From Bin87 sp965217175 (GTDB lineage Bacteria > Chloroflexota > Dehalococcoidia > Lucifugimonadales > UBA3495), in NCBI GenBank assembly GCA_965217175.1, contig OZ244251.1, forward strand, positions 3,410,001-3,474,000: a stretch of 64,000 nt of DNA. Direction: 5' to 3'. Under the pieces are notes generated by a model. That model was not told the origin of the DNA and did no database searches. It saw only the letters and a list, made by a program, of their open reading frames with translations. Below are positions 35,720 through 44,124 of this stretch, in pieces; the stretch's first letter is position 1; every line of letters starts with the position of its first letter. The position numbers and the translations under genes were made by a program.

Positions 35720-36565
35720 CTAATCTGTAATTACAATCGATTTTTCCGGTTCTCTCGCGTCAATTCGAGTGACCCGATTCACCCCGATTGTTTGGACGCC
35801 GCTCATCGTATCGCCACCACCCCACAGCCAATATTCGCTCGAGGTTGAGCGATCCTGGAACATCGTACGGTTCTGGAAAATGTCGCCGGCAATAATCCCG
35901 CCAGAAATGATCATCCGCATCGCTTCCTCTACACTCATGTCCGTCGGCGTAACACTGTTCGCCGGCAGTATCACCAAATATCCAGAAGAGGGTATCGGGG
36001 TGGTCGGCACGTAAATAGACAGAAATTCCTGGACGCCGTCCAACTTTCCCAGCTCGGAAGTGATCAATCCTATCGACAGCACGCCAAGCCGAGGAAATTC
36101 GAACAGAACCACCCCGCGGTAATTCGTCTGTTGTGTGTCTGACAAAAAATCGATTCCTTGCCGCGTGGTGTCATACACCGCTCCAACAACCGGCACCCGC
36201 GCAATTAAGTTGTGGAATTGGTGCACCAGGAATTTGGCCACGGCCCAGCCGATAAACAACCCCATGAGATAAACGACTATGACCACCCCAGCGAATCCCA
36301 ATCCCGGGTAGTGGGGAAGGTTGATCCAGTCAAAGACCGGGTCCAGCAGCGGATCAATAAAGTCGTAGAAGAAATCGAAAATTACATAGGTTACAAATAT
36401 GGGCAGGAACACCAGGAGTCCGGCCATCAACCGACCCTCCAGATGTCGTAAAACGACAGCCATTAAGTGGGTTGAACTATGACGGGAAGGAGGTTTCTGT
36501 TCGTGACGGTCGGGTCCGTCGCTGCCTCCACGCGGGACAGGCCGCCGGAATCGGCCTGAAATCAT
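35720..36565 (-). CDS. DUF502 family membrane protein
   Basis: This 281-residue protein contains the DUF502 signature: two TM segments (GLLVFLPIFVTYVIFDFFYDF and GFAGVVIVVYLMGLFIGWAV), then IPVVGAVYDTTRQ-like VPVVGAVYDTTRQGIDF and YVPTTPIPSSGYLVILP. The function of DUF502 is not known. The ATG at 36565 overlaps the TGA of the upstream glycosyltransferase (ATGA), which favours coupling. A second ATG at 36463 (MAVVLRHLEGRLMAG) would give a shorter, more family-like N-terminus. Confidence 0.85.
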   Translation of the reverse strand: MISGRFRRPVPRGGSDGPDRHEQKPPSRHSSTHLMAVVLRHLEGRLMAGLLVFLPIFVTYVIFDFFYDFIDPLLDPVFDWINLPHYPGLGFAGVVIVVYLMGLFIGWAVAKFLVHQFHNLIARVPVVGAVYDTTRQGIDFLSDTQQTNYRGVVLFEFPRLGVLSIGLITSELGKLDGVQEFLSIYVPTTPIPSSGYLVILPANSVTPTDMSVEEAMRMIISGGIIAGDIFQNRTMFQDRSTSSEYWLWGGGDTMSGVQTIGVNRVTRIDAREPEKSIVITD

Positions 36566-37800
36566 GCTGCCACCGTCCTGCCGACTCGGTCGACAGCCAA
36601 CCGTGCGTACAATTCCAGCAACCTCTGGGCAACCCGGTCCCAGCTCAATCCTTCGGCTCGGTGTCTCGCGGCCCGCCCCATACTGTCCCGCAAGCTCCGG
36701 TTGTCCATTATCATCTCCACGGAGTTTGCGAAGGACTCCGGGCACCGCCACGATTTCAGGTAGCCGGTGCGGCCATGCTGAACGATGGTCGGCAAGCCGC
36801 CAACCCGCGACGCCACCACGGGAGTGCCACAAGCCATGCTTTCGAGAGCGGCCAACCCGAAACTCTCGTAGAACGACGGCACCACGCACACGTCGGCCGC
36901 CGAATAATACCAGGCTAATTGCTCCTGAGGCACCCTGCCCACGAACTCGACATTGGCGCCCACATTCAAATCATCGGCCATCCGCTGCAAACGGGCGATT
37001 TCCTGGCCTCCATCCGCATCGGAGCCCACCACCAAAACCTGCACGGTTTCGTCCGATTCCAATTGGGCGGCTGTGTGGATTAGCAGGTCCACTCCCTTAA
37101 GTGCCTCGATACGGCCCACGTACAGGAGAATCTTATTGCCTTTTAGTCCGAGCTTGCGATTGGCGCGGGCGCGCCCCAGAGGCCGAAAACGGGATAGATC
37201 CACGCCGCAAGGGATTAATTCGATTCGCCTGGCATCGGCCCCATACAACCGCACCATGGCGTCGCGCTCGTGTGCGCTGTAGGCAATGATGCAGTCGGCG
37301 GCGCCAATTATTTCCGTTTCTGCTCGCCGGCGTTCGGGTATTTCAGCCTCCCCGGAGCGCGACTGCATCTTGATCTGAGCCAGCGTATGAAATGTAACCA
37401 CGTGGGCTCGATTGATATCCGCCGCGAATTTAACCCCGGCAGATCCACTTAGCCAATAATTGGAATGCACGGCGAGGTAATCGGCGCACTCCCCGAGACG
37501 ATATTCATGCATACCAGCGACGAAGTCGTCCAGATAATTATGTTGATGTTCCAGGGGGGCGTCGGGGTCACCGGCCCGTATGTGAACCACGTTGACGCCG
37601 TCGGCGATCTGCGGTCCGTCTGCGCCGGATTCATCGTGTTCGCGAGTGAATATGTCAACCGTAGCGCCGCATCCAGCCATCGCACGGGCCAATTCACGAA
37701 CGTACACGTTCATTCCGCCAGATTTACCCTGGCCCGGAGCCGCAAGTGGGCAAGCGTGATACGAGAGTAGAGCAACCCGATTCGAAGCGGCGTTGGTCAA
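36562..37800 (-). CDS. GT4-family glycosyltransferase (MshA-like)
   Basis: This 412-residue GT-B glycosyltransferase of family 4 shows an N-terminal GQGKSGGMNVYVRELARAM (acceptor domain, as in MshA), then IPCGVDLSRFRP, LYVGRIEALKGVDLLI and the donor motif ESFGLAALESMACGTPVVAS. The family includes MshA (inositol glycosyltransferase) and sucrose-phosphate synthase relatives. The exact donor and acceptor cannot be read. The gene starts 2 nt after the GNAT gene and its stop overlaps the DUF502 start. Confidence 0.9.
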   Translation of the reverse strand: MTNAASNRVALLSYHACPLAAPGQGKSGGMNVYVRELARAMAGCGATVDIFTREHDESGADGPQIADGVNVVHIRAGDPDAPLEHQHNYLDDFVAGMHEYRLGECADYLAVHSNYWLSGSAGVKFAADINRAHVVTFHTLAQIKMQSRSGEAEIPERRRAETEIIGAADCIIAYSAHERDAMVRLYGADARRIELIPCGVDLSRFRPLGRARANRKLGLKGNKILLYVGRIEALKGVDLLIHTAAQLESDETVQVLVVGSDADGGQEIARLQRMADDLNVGANVEFVGRVPQEQLAWYYSAADVCVVPSFYESFGLAALESMACGTPVVASRVGGLPTIVQHGRTGYLKSWRCPESFANSVEMIMDNRSLRDSMGRAARHRAEGLSWDRVAQRLLELYARLAVDRVGRTVAA

Positions 37801-37802
37801 CG

Positions 37803-38822
37803 CTACACGACCCCAGTGGCCGCTGCTTGACCGCGTTCTAACGTAATGCGGTAGAGATGATGATCGACTCCCCCCAGGCGGTATTTATAAGGCTCATTGC
37901 CCCTGAGGAAATCGAAGTAACGATACCCCTTCTCCAAGGCGTCTCGTAGGCAGAGCGAGTGCAGCAACAATCCCACGCTATAGTACCGGTACTCCGGATC
38001 GTGGCCGCTGTTGTACAACATGCGAACGCCGTCGTAATCCAGGCACAGCGAGGCCGCCACAGTCTTATCGTCCATTTCCATGAAGAAGAGCTGCAGTACC
38101 CCTTCTCGCGCCGTTCCGGCTACCATCCGACGAAAGAAAGCCTCGCGTTCGGCAGTCAGGAATTCCGCCTTGGCTTGGTCGCTTCGACGCATCAGGTCCA
38201 GAAAGTCGTCCATACGACGGGAGGCCTCATCCACGTCCGACACACAATACCAGCGCCAGTTTTCGTGGCCTTCCAGACGACGCAGCTTTCGGCGCAGTTC
38301 GTGTCGGTCTTTCTTGCTCAGCCCCGCCAGGTATTCATCCCAACTGTCGGTGAGCGCCAGGCGCGGCGCCACGTCTTCCTCTTCTATCTCTACAACAAAT
38401 CCGCTTTCGCGGGCCAGGTCGGGGAGCATCGTCAACGTGGGTGAATCCTCGCCAATGGAATACAGTTCGAGTCGATGATCTCCGTTGGCGCTGATGGCAT
38501 CCAGAAGCGTGTGGTAGAAATTGTTTTCGGCGCCTTCGGCTATCACGAAATCGTTGTAGTCGAAGGTATCGCTGTTTCCCAGCAACGAGTAGTTGTTGCC
38601 ACACCGGGAGAGGGACGCGATCGCCGTAACGTCCCCAGCAGTATCAGACATGTAGAACCCGGCCAGGCTGCACCCATCCTGGAAGGCATCCCACCACAAT
38701 TCCTGCCAAACCGGAGTGATATACAGGTTATTGACCGTCGAGCGGGTTAATAGTTTTTCCCACTGCTGCCGGACTTGCTCGAAGGAAGTAATCGGCGTGA
38801 GCTCCTGAGATTCGGGCATCAA
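37803..38822 (-). CDS. GNAT acetyltransferase (BioF2/CelD-type, FemAB-like)
   Basis: This 339-residue protein resembles the Acetyltransf_6 (CelD/BcsL) group, a double-GNAT fold related to FemAB. It has FEQVRQQWEKLL, NNLYITPVWQELWWDAF, and a C-terminal GNAT half with VRMLYNSGHDPEYRYYSVGLLLHS. These proteins are usually tied to polysaccharide or peptide cell-wall modification. It lies next to a glycosyltransferase gene, which fits. The substrate is unknown. Confidence 0.82.
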   Translation of the reverse strand: MMPESQELTPITSFEQVRQQWEKLLTRSTVNNLYITPVWQELWWDAFQDGCSLAGFYMSDTAGDVTAIASLSRCGNNYSLLGNSDTFDYNDFVIAEGAENNFYHTLLDAISANGDHRLELYSIGEDSPTLTMLPDLARESGFVVEIEEEDVAPRLALTDSWDEYLAGLSKKDRHELRRKLRRLEGHENWRWYCVSDVDEASRRMDDFLDLMRRSDQAKAEFLTAEREAFFRRMVAGTAREGVLQLFFMEMDDKTVAASLCLDYDGVRMLYNSGHDPEYRYYSVGLLLHSLCLRDALEKGYRYFDFLRGNEPYKYRLGGVDHHLYRITLERGQAAATGVV

Positions 38823-38843
38823 GTTCCTCGGTTGTTAAGTCCT

Positions 38844-39437
38844 TCAGTGTCCCAGCATATCCAGCAGATCGCGCGGCGCCACTGCGGAACCGCTTCCGTT
38901 GGCTGACGAGTTTGTCGCCAGACGAACCGCCGTGGTAACCACGCGGTGTCCGGGTTTGTGCACGCCGCGCATTGACATGCACATGTGTTCTGCTTCCAGT
39001 CGACAGGCCACTGCCAGTGGTTCCACCCGGGATAAAACTGCATCGGCCAGTTGTGCGGTGAGGCGCTCCTGTACCTGAAGCCTCCGCGAAGCCGTATCCA
39101 GCGCACGGGCGATCTTGCTGATGCCTGCTATGTGACGGTCGGGCACATAAACCAGGTGGGCGTGGCCGAAGAACGGCAGGAGATGATGCTCGCACATGGA
39201 AAAGAATGGGATATCGCGCACCATCACCGGATCCTGAGTTACGTTATCAGAAAATACGGCATCAATTTCGTCCGCCGGGTCCCTGCCCACGCCGGCGAAG
39301 ATCTCTCCATACATCTCGGCAACCCGTTCCGGAGTATTCCACAGACCTTCGCGTCCGCTATCCTCGTCGATGTATTTCAAAACTGTGCCAACCGCCACTG
39401 CTACTGCGGCCCGGTTGATTCTGGGAGCGCTGGTCAT
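38844..39437 (-). CDS. folE: GTP cyclohydrolase I
   Basis: This 197-residue enzyme opens GTP to dihydroneopterin triphosphate, the first step of tetrahydrofolate synthesis. The zinc ligands are in SMCEHHLLPFFG and in EHMCMSMRGV. IAGISKIARALDTASRRLQVQE is also typical. I use the ATG at 39437. A start at 39464 adds nine residues. The gene lies 30 nt after thrC. Confidence 0.96.
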   Translation of the reverse strand: MTSAPRINRAAVAVAVGTVLKYIDEDSGREGLWNTPERVAEMYGEIFAGVGRDPADEIDAVFSDNVTQDPVMVRDIPFFSMCEHHLLPFFGHAHLVYVPDRHIAGISKIARALDTASRRLQVQERLTAQLADAVLSRVEPLAVACRLEAEHMCMSMRGVHKPGHRVVTTAVRLATNSSANGSGSAVAPRDLLDMLGH

Positions 39438-39467
39438 ATATAGCGTGCCTTGCCTTCCCGCCAACTA

Positions 39468-40559
39468 TCACCCGCCAAGCCAGTCATTGCGGGCGGCGGG
39501 TGTCAGAGATTCCAATATTACGGATTCGATCGCCTCCAAGTTGGGCTTAACCTCCACCGTATCAGCCTGGGTGCTGCTTACGGCCATGTCGGGGTCCTTC
39601 AAACCAGAACCGGTGATGATACATACGGCCCGTTTTCCCCGGAGATCCAATCCGTTCCTTCGCATCTTAATCAGGCCCGCCACCGAGGCTGCGGAAGCCG
39701 GTTCTCCGAAGATCCCCTCGCGTGAAGCCAACAACCGGTAAGCTTCCAATATCTCATCGTCGCTAACGGCATCGATAACACCGCCGGATTGGTCCCGGGC
39801 CCGTTCGGCCGGTTTCCAACTCGCCGGGTTGCCGATGCGAATAGCGGAGGCGATGGTTTGCGGGTTGGCCACCGGCGCGCCTCGCACGATGGGCGCTGCG
39901 CCTTCGGCCTGAAAGCCCATCATTCGGGGCAGAGTTTCCGTACGCCCCAGCTGGTGATATTCAACGAACCCTCTCCAGTAAGCCGTAATATTGCCAGCAT
40001 TTCCCACCGGTATGAACAGATAATCGGGCGCATCACCAAGATCATCCGCAATCTCGAAGGCGGCAGTTTTCTGACCCTCGATCCGGTGGGGGTTAACCGA
40101 GTTGACCAGCGTAATGGGATTGTTGGCTGTAAACTCGCGTACCAACGCCAACGCGGCATCGAAATTGCCGTCGACGAGCAATATCCGCGCTCCGTAGGCC
40201 ATGGCCTGAGCCAGCTTGCCCAACGCCACTTCACCTTTGGGGATCAGCACCCAGGCTGTCAAGCCACAATAGGCGCAATAGGCGGCGGCAGAAGCGCTCG
40301 TGTTACCGGTGGACGCACACATTACGCCCACGCTGTTTGCTTCCATCGCTTTGGCGATGGCAACAACCATGCCGCGATCTTTGAACGAACCGGTGGGATT
40401 ACAACCCTCCAGCTTGAAAAACAGGTCGGCGCAGCCTAATTCGGGTCCCAGCCGTCTGGAGCGCACCAGCGGCGTGTCACCTTCGCCCATGGAGAACACC
40501 GGTGTCTCCTCGTTCACGGGCAGCAAATCCCGATATCTTTCTAACACCCCAATGCCCAT
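39468..40559 (-). CDS. thrC: Threonine synthase
   Basis: This 363-residue PLP enzyme converts O-phosphohomoserine to threonine. The PLP lysine is K60 in NPTGSFKDRGM, and the phosphate-binding glycine loop is IPVGNAGNITAYW. The fold and length match the short (class II) threonine synthases. It lies 63 nt downstream of hom, forming a hom-thrC pair. Confidence 0.96.
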   Translation of the reverse strand: MGIGVLERYRDLLPVNEETPVFSMGEGDTPLVRSRRLGPELGCADLFFKLEGCNPTGSFKDRGMVVAIAKAMEANSVGVMCASTGNTSASAAAYCAYCGLTAWVLIPKGEVALGKLAQAMAYGARILLVDGNFDAALALVREFTANNPITLVNSVNPHRIEGQKTAAFEIADDLGDAPDYLFIPVGNAGNITAYWRGFVEYHQLGRTETLPRMMGFQAEGAAPIVRGAPVANPQTIASAIRIGNPASWKPAERARDQSGGVIDAVSDDEILEAYRLLASREGIFGEPASAASVAGLIKMRRNGLDLRGKRAVCIITGSGLKDPDMAVSSTQADTVEVKPNLEAIESVILESLTPAARNDWLGG

Positions 40560-40622
40560 CAGACCCCTAATCTAGTGTAGTGAGTCGCTGAATTGCAGAC
40601 GACAGCGGAATAACAGACGGAT

Positions 40623-41942
40623 TCATTCCTCGATCCGGATGAGGTTATTCACTCCTACCACCACGCCGAGTCTGGCGACCGCTGCCAACGCAAACTGGAC
40701 GTCTGCTTCCCGGGCGGGATAGGTGGTAATAACCAACTGAGCTGTTCCGCTGCCAGGATCAGTATCTTTTTGAATCACCGTAGCGATCGAGATGTTGCCA
40801 TCTCCGAGGATTTGGGCTACTTGTGCCAACACGCCAGCCTGGTCGGCGCACGTCAAACGGATATAGTAAGCGCTGGACAACTCATCGATAGGGCATACGG
40901 CGCTGTCGGTATCGTCGCCATTTACATCCAACGCCGGTAACGGTGGTGGAACATTGGCGCTACCCATGGTGCGAACGATACTAAGAATATCGCCCATCAC
41001 CGCACTGGTAGTCGCTTCACGTCCCGCGCCCTGCCCATGCAGGATGATTTGACCGCACAAATCGCCCGTGACCTCTACCGCATTATACACTCCGTCAACC
41101 TTGGCTAGCAGGTGATTTTCGGGCACCAAAGCGGGATGCACTCTCGCCTGCACCAACCCGTTGGATTGAACTACCGCAATCGCCAGGGATTTGATGGCGT
41201 ATCCCAACTCGGAGGCGTAACGGAAGTCTTCGGGGCCCAGCTGACTTATGCCCTCGGTGTGAATTGCGTGATGGGGGATTCGACGGTGGAAAGCCAGGCT
41301 GCCCAGGACCGATAGTTTATATGCCGCGTCGATACCCTCTATGTCGTTGGTTGGGTCGGCCTCGGCGTAACCACGAGTTTGCGCCTCGGCCAGGGCATCG
41401 GCAAACGACGCCTGGTGCCAGGCCATTTGCGTCAGAATATAGTTCGTAGTGCCGTTTATTATGGAACGAATTGAGCGAATATCGTTGGCCAGCAGTTGCG
41501 ACATTAAGCAGCCGACGATGGGTATGCCACCGCCAGCGGAAGCCTCGAAGAGCAGGTTCACCTGCTTTTTTTGCGCCAGCGCCATCAGGTCGGGGCCGCG
41601 CCGGGACATTACCTCTTTATTGGCGGTAACCACGTGTTTACCCGCATCCAGAGCTCGCTGAAGATACTCCCCGGCCGGATGGTCCCCGCCCATGGTTTCC
41701 ACCACTATCTGAACATGCGGATCCGCCAGTATGTCCTCGGGATTCGTGGTTAGAACCCCTTCCGGGGGCGCCGGGTCACGGGTTTTTTCGGAATCCCTGA
41801 CCAACACGTGGCGCAAGTTGACGGAGAATCCCGTTTTGCGCTGGATGCTGTTCGCGTGGTCAGTCAGCGCCAGAGCAACGCCGCCGCCAACAGTTCCCAA
41901 TCCCATCAATCCGATATTGATTTCTCGGGTGGTGCCAACCAT
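40623..41942 (-). CDS. hom: Homoserine dehydrogenase
   Basis: This 439-residue NAD(P)-dependent enzyme has the Rossmann motif INIGLMGLGTVGGGV, NKEVMSRRG, the catalytic-domain segment GTTNYILTQM and a C-terminal ACT domain (YYIRLTCADQAGVLAQVAQI) for feedback control. It reduces aspartate semialdehyde to homoserine. I start it at ATG 41942, since the upstream extension (to 42029) lies outside the Rossmann domain and overlaps the preceding gene. Confidence 0.96.
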   Translation of the reverse strand: MVGTTREINIGLMGLGTVGGGVALALTDHANSIQRKTGFSVNLRHVLVRDSEKTRDPAPPEGVLTTNPEDILADPHVQIVVETMGGDHPAGEYLQRALDAGKHVVTANKEVMSRRGPDLMALAQKKQVNLLFEASAGGGIPIVGCLMSQLLANDIRSIRSIINGTTNYILTQMAWHQASFADALAEAQTRGYAEADPTNDIEGIDAAYKLSVLGSLAFHRRIPHHAIHTEGISQLGPEDFRYASELGYAIKSLAIAVVQSNGLVQARVHPALVPENHLLAKVDGVYNAVEVTGDLCGQIILHGQGAGREATTSAVMGDILSIVRTMGSANVPPPLPALDVNGDDTDSAVCPIDELSSAYYIRLTCADQAGVLAQVAQILGDGNISIATVIQKDTDPGSGTAQLVITTYPAREADVQFALAAVARLGVVVGVNNLIRIEE

Positions 41943-41968
41943 TAGCCTCGCCTGCGACCCCAACCTGC

Positions 41969-43141
41969 CTATTGTTGCGGAACCGGGGTTACACGCGGTC
42001 GGGTGAGGCGAACCTGCTGAGTAACCCATTCGTAGAGACTGCTTCTAAAGTTCATTTTTACCCATCCATCATCGGCTCCCTGGGACAATTGATCATCCTT
42101 CCATCTCTCTACGCCGGCTGCCGCCAACTGAAACTGCATCGCCGGTTCGATTTCCCGGGTTTCCGGCTCTCCGATGGCTTGCAGCAGCACGATGTTGTCT
42201 TGCATAAAGATGGAACTCGATACGTCACCCGGTCCCAGCAGAGGCGGTTCTCCGTCTTCGCCAAATAGATGGCGATTGAATTCGGTGATAGCGCCTTCGG
42301 GCACCCACCCAATGTAGCCGTCCGAACCGCTGATCTCTCGAGATACTGAGGCGAAATCTTCCCCCAGCTGCAATCGCTCGCGCACCGCGACCGGGTCCGC
42401 GGGAGAATTTGCGCCCAGCACGATCGCCTGGGCTTCCACATGCGGCGCTTCTTCGGGAAGGCTTGCCAACATCACCTGAAACAACCTGCTTTCCTGCAAT
42501 TGTTCTTCGACAATGCGACGGTATGCCGAATCGGAAAGGTTAACCTGGTCCAGGAACCCCACGTAGTTGTTCTCGTACTCGGCGTCCAGTTGTTCGTCAT
42601 TAACTTCCTGTCCGGTCTCTGCTTGCGGCCTGAAAATCGATCGGATGGTTTGCTCGATATCATCGTCGGTAACATTGATTTGCAACCCGGGCGCCGCCTG
42701 CCGCAGGATCTCGGCGTGGAGCAGTTTCGTTAACTGATCAAACGGGTCACGGCTAAGGTCCACCTGGCCACCCTGATAACGGTTGATGCCCTGCAGAACA
42801 CGGATGCGCTCCACCAAGTCGCCCATCGTGAAACGTACGCCGCGTATGTCGCCCGCCATCACACGAGGCGGACGAATATATTCCTGGTAAATTCCAGCCG
42901 CGACGACTCCCGCAATCGCCAGCAGGAGCACGGCTCCAACTACAATCGCAATCCGCTGTCGTCGGCTTTCGAGTATCCGACGGGTTCTGGCGATTGCGAC
43001 CGTATCGCCGGAGCGTACACCGACGCGGCGGTTACGACCTCCGCGCCGGCGTACCGGTCGCGGGCCACCGGATGGTGGCGGCTCTTCATCACCGTCGTCG
43101 GCGCCGCGTTTCCAGGGCAGCGGCAGGTTCAGCATTTTCAC
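41969..43141 (-). CDS. Membrane-anchored SurA/PrsA-like protein
   Basis: This 390-residue protein has an Arg-rich cytoplasmic N-terminus, one membrane segment at about residues 63-85 (IAIVVGAVLLLAIAGVVAAG), and an extracytoplasmic part resembling SurA N-terminal and PpiC-like domains (LHAEILRQAAPGLQINVTDDDI; IGWVPEGAITEFN). It probably acts as an extracytoplasmic folding factor. The parvulin active site is incomplete by eye, so isomerase activity is unsure. It begins 9 nt after rpsR. Confidence 0.75.
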   Translation of the reverse strand: MKMLNLPLPWKRGADDGDEEPPPSGGPRPVRRRGGRNRRVGVRSGDTVAIARTRRILESRRQRIAIVVGAVLLLAIAGVVAAGIYQEYIRPPRVMAGDIRGVRFTMGDLVERIRVLQGINRYQGGQVDLSRDPFDQLTKLLHAEILRQAAPGLQINVTDDDIEQTIRSIFRPQAETGQEVNDEQLDAEYENNYVGFLDQVNLSDSAYRRIVEEQLQESRLFQVMLASLPEEAPHVEAQAIVLGANSPADPVAVRERLQLGEDFASVSREISGSDGYIGWVPEGAITEFNRHLFGEDGEPPLLGPGDVSSSIFMQDNIVLLQAIGEPETREIEPAMQFQLAAAGVERWKDDQLSQGADDGWVKMNFRSSLYEWVTQQVRLTRPRVTPVPQQ

Positions 43142-43150
43142 GCCAACCGG

Positions 43151-43603
43151 CTAGCGACCAGAACGCATACCCGTGTTAACGCTGTGATCGGGTGCATACG
43201 GCAAGAGGGCCAAAAATCGGGCGCGTTTGATTGCAACAGCCAACAAACGTTGATTCTTGGCCGAAGTGCCGGTCTTGCGAGTAGGATCGATTTTCCCCTG
43301 CTCAGAGATATAACGGCGCAGTCTGTCCACGTCTTTGTAATTGGGTTTAACGCCTTCCACGGTGAACGCGCATACGCGCCGCCGGGGTCCAAACCGCCGG
43401 GCGCCCCGTCCGCCGGTTCGCGGACCGCCGCGCCCGGGCGGGCGCCCACCTGGGCCACCTGCCGGTCGAAATGATCCCGGACCGCCGGCCGGTCCACCGG
43501 GCCGTCGGGCTGGGCCGCCACCATCTGCCGGCGCGCCGGTTGGCGCTGGGGCAAAAGCTGGAGCTCCCGATGCTGGGGGAGTAAAAGGTGTGGGAGTAGT
43601 CAT
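43151..43603 (-). CDS. rpsR: 30S ribosomal protein S18 with long basic Gly/Pro/Arg-rich N-terminal tail
   Basis: The C-terminal half (VCAFTVEGVKPNYKDVDRLR to ALLPYAPDHS) is a normal S18. The first about 76 residues are a low-complexity tail rich in Pro, Gly, Ala and Arg (about 12 Arg and one Asp), far longer than the few residues usual before the S18 core. The order rpsF-ssb-rpsR is conserved. The S6 partner in the same operon carries an acidic tail. Confidence 0.95.
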   Translation of the reverse strand: MTTPTPFTPPASGAPAFAPAPTGAPADGGGPARRPGGPAGGPGSFRPAGGPGGRPPGRGGPRTGGRGARRFGPRRRVCAFTVEGVKPNYKDVDRLRRYISEQGKIDPTRKTGTSAKNQRLLAVAIKRARFLALLPYAPDHSVNTGMRSGR

Positions 43604-43663
43604 ACCTGAGTTGTCCTCCGGAATTGTGTCCGGGCGCCGCCAATATGACGGCGTCGACGTGAG

Positions 43664-44116
43664 TTAAAACGGTAAATCGTCGATGTCCGTCATGGGTTCA
43701 CCAGCTCCTAATGAACCGGCATAACCCGTATCCCCGGAGCGTTGGTCATCGTTTCGGCCGCGTGTTTCGCCAAACGCGTCGTCGGGCTGGTCGCCACGGC
43801 GTCCCAGCATTTGCATCTCGGTTACGGAAACATCCAGCGAGAATCCTGGCGTACCGTCCCTACGGTCATATTGTCGAGACTTGAGGCGTCCCTCTAAGTA
43901 CACTTGCTGGCCGCGCGTGAGGTACTGATTGCAAACATCGGCCAATCGCCCGAATGCGGTGCAATTGAACCACTCTGTTTCCTCGCGCTGCTCCCCTGCG
44001 GCCGTGGTGTAACGCCGATTGCTGGCGATGCTAAACGACGTCATCGGATTGCCGGAGGGAGAGTAACGCATCTCTGGGTCGCGACCCAGATTGCCGATGA
44101 TAATGATCTTATTCAC
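43664..44116 (-). CDS. ssb: Single-stranded DNA-binding protein
   Basis: This 150-residue OB-fold protein has NKIIIIGNLGRDPEMRYSPSG and the core WFNCTAFGRLADVCNQYLTRG, and ends in the acidic C-terminal tip DIDDLPF, the docking site for repair and replication partners. It lies 8 nt after rpsF and 60 nt before rpsR, the usual arrangement. Confidence 0.97.
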   Translation of the reverse strand: MNKIIIIGNLGRDPEMRYSPSGNPMTSFSIASNRRYTTAAGEQREETEWFNCTAFGRLADVCNQYLTRGQQVYLEGRLKSRQYDRRDGTPGFSLDVSVTEMQMLGRRGDQPDDAFGETRGRNDDQRSGDTGYAGSLGAGEPMTDIDDLPF

Positions 44117-44124
44117 TATCTAGT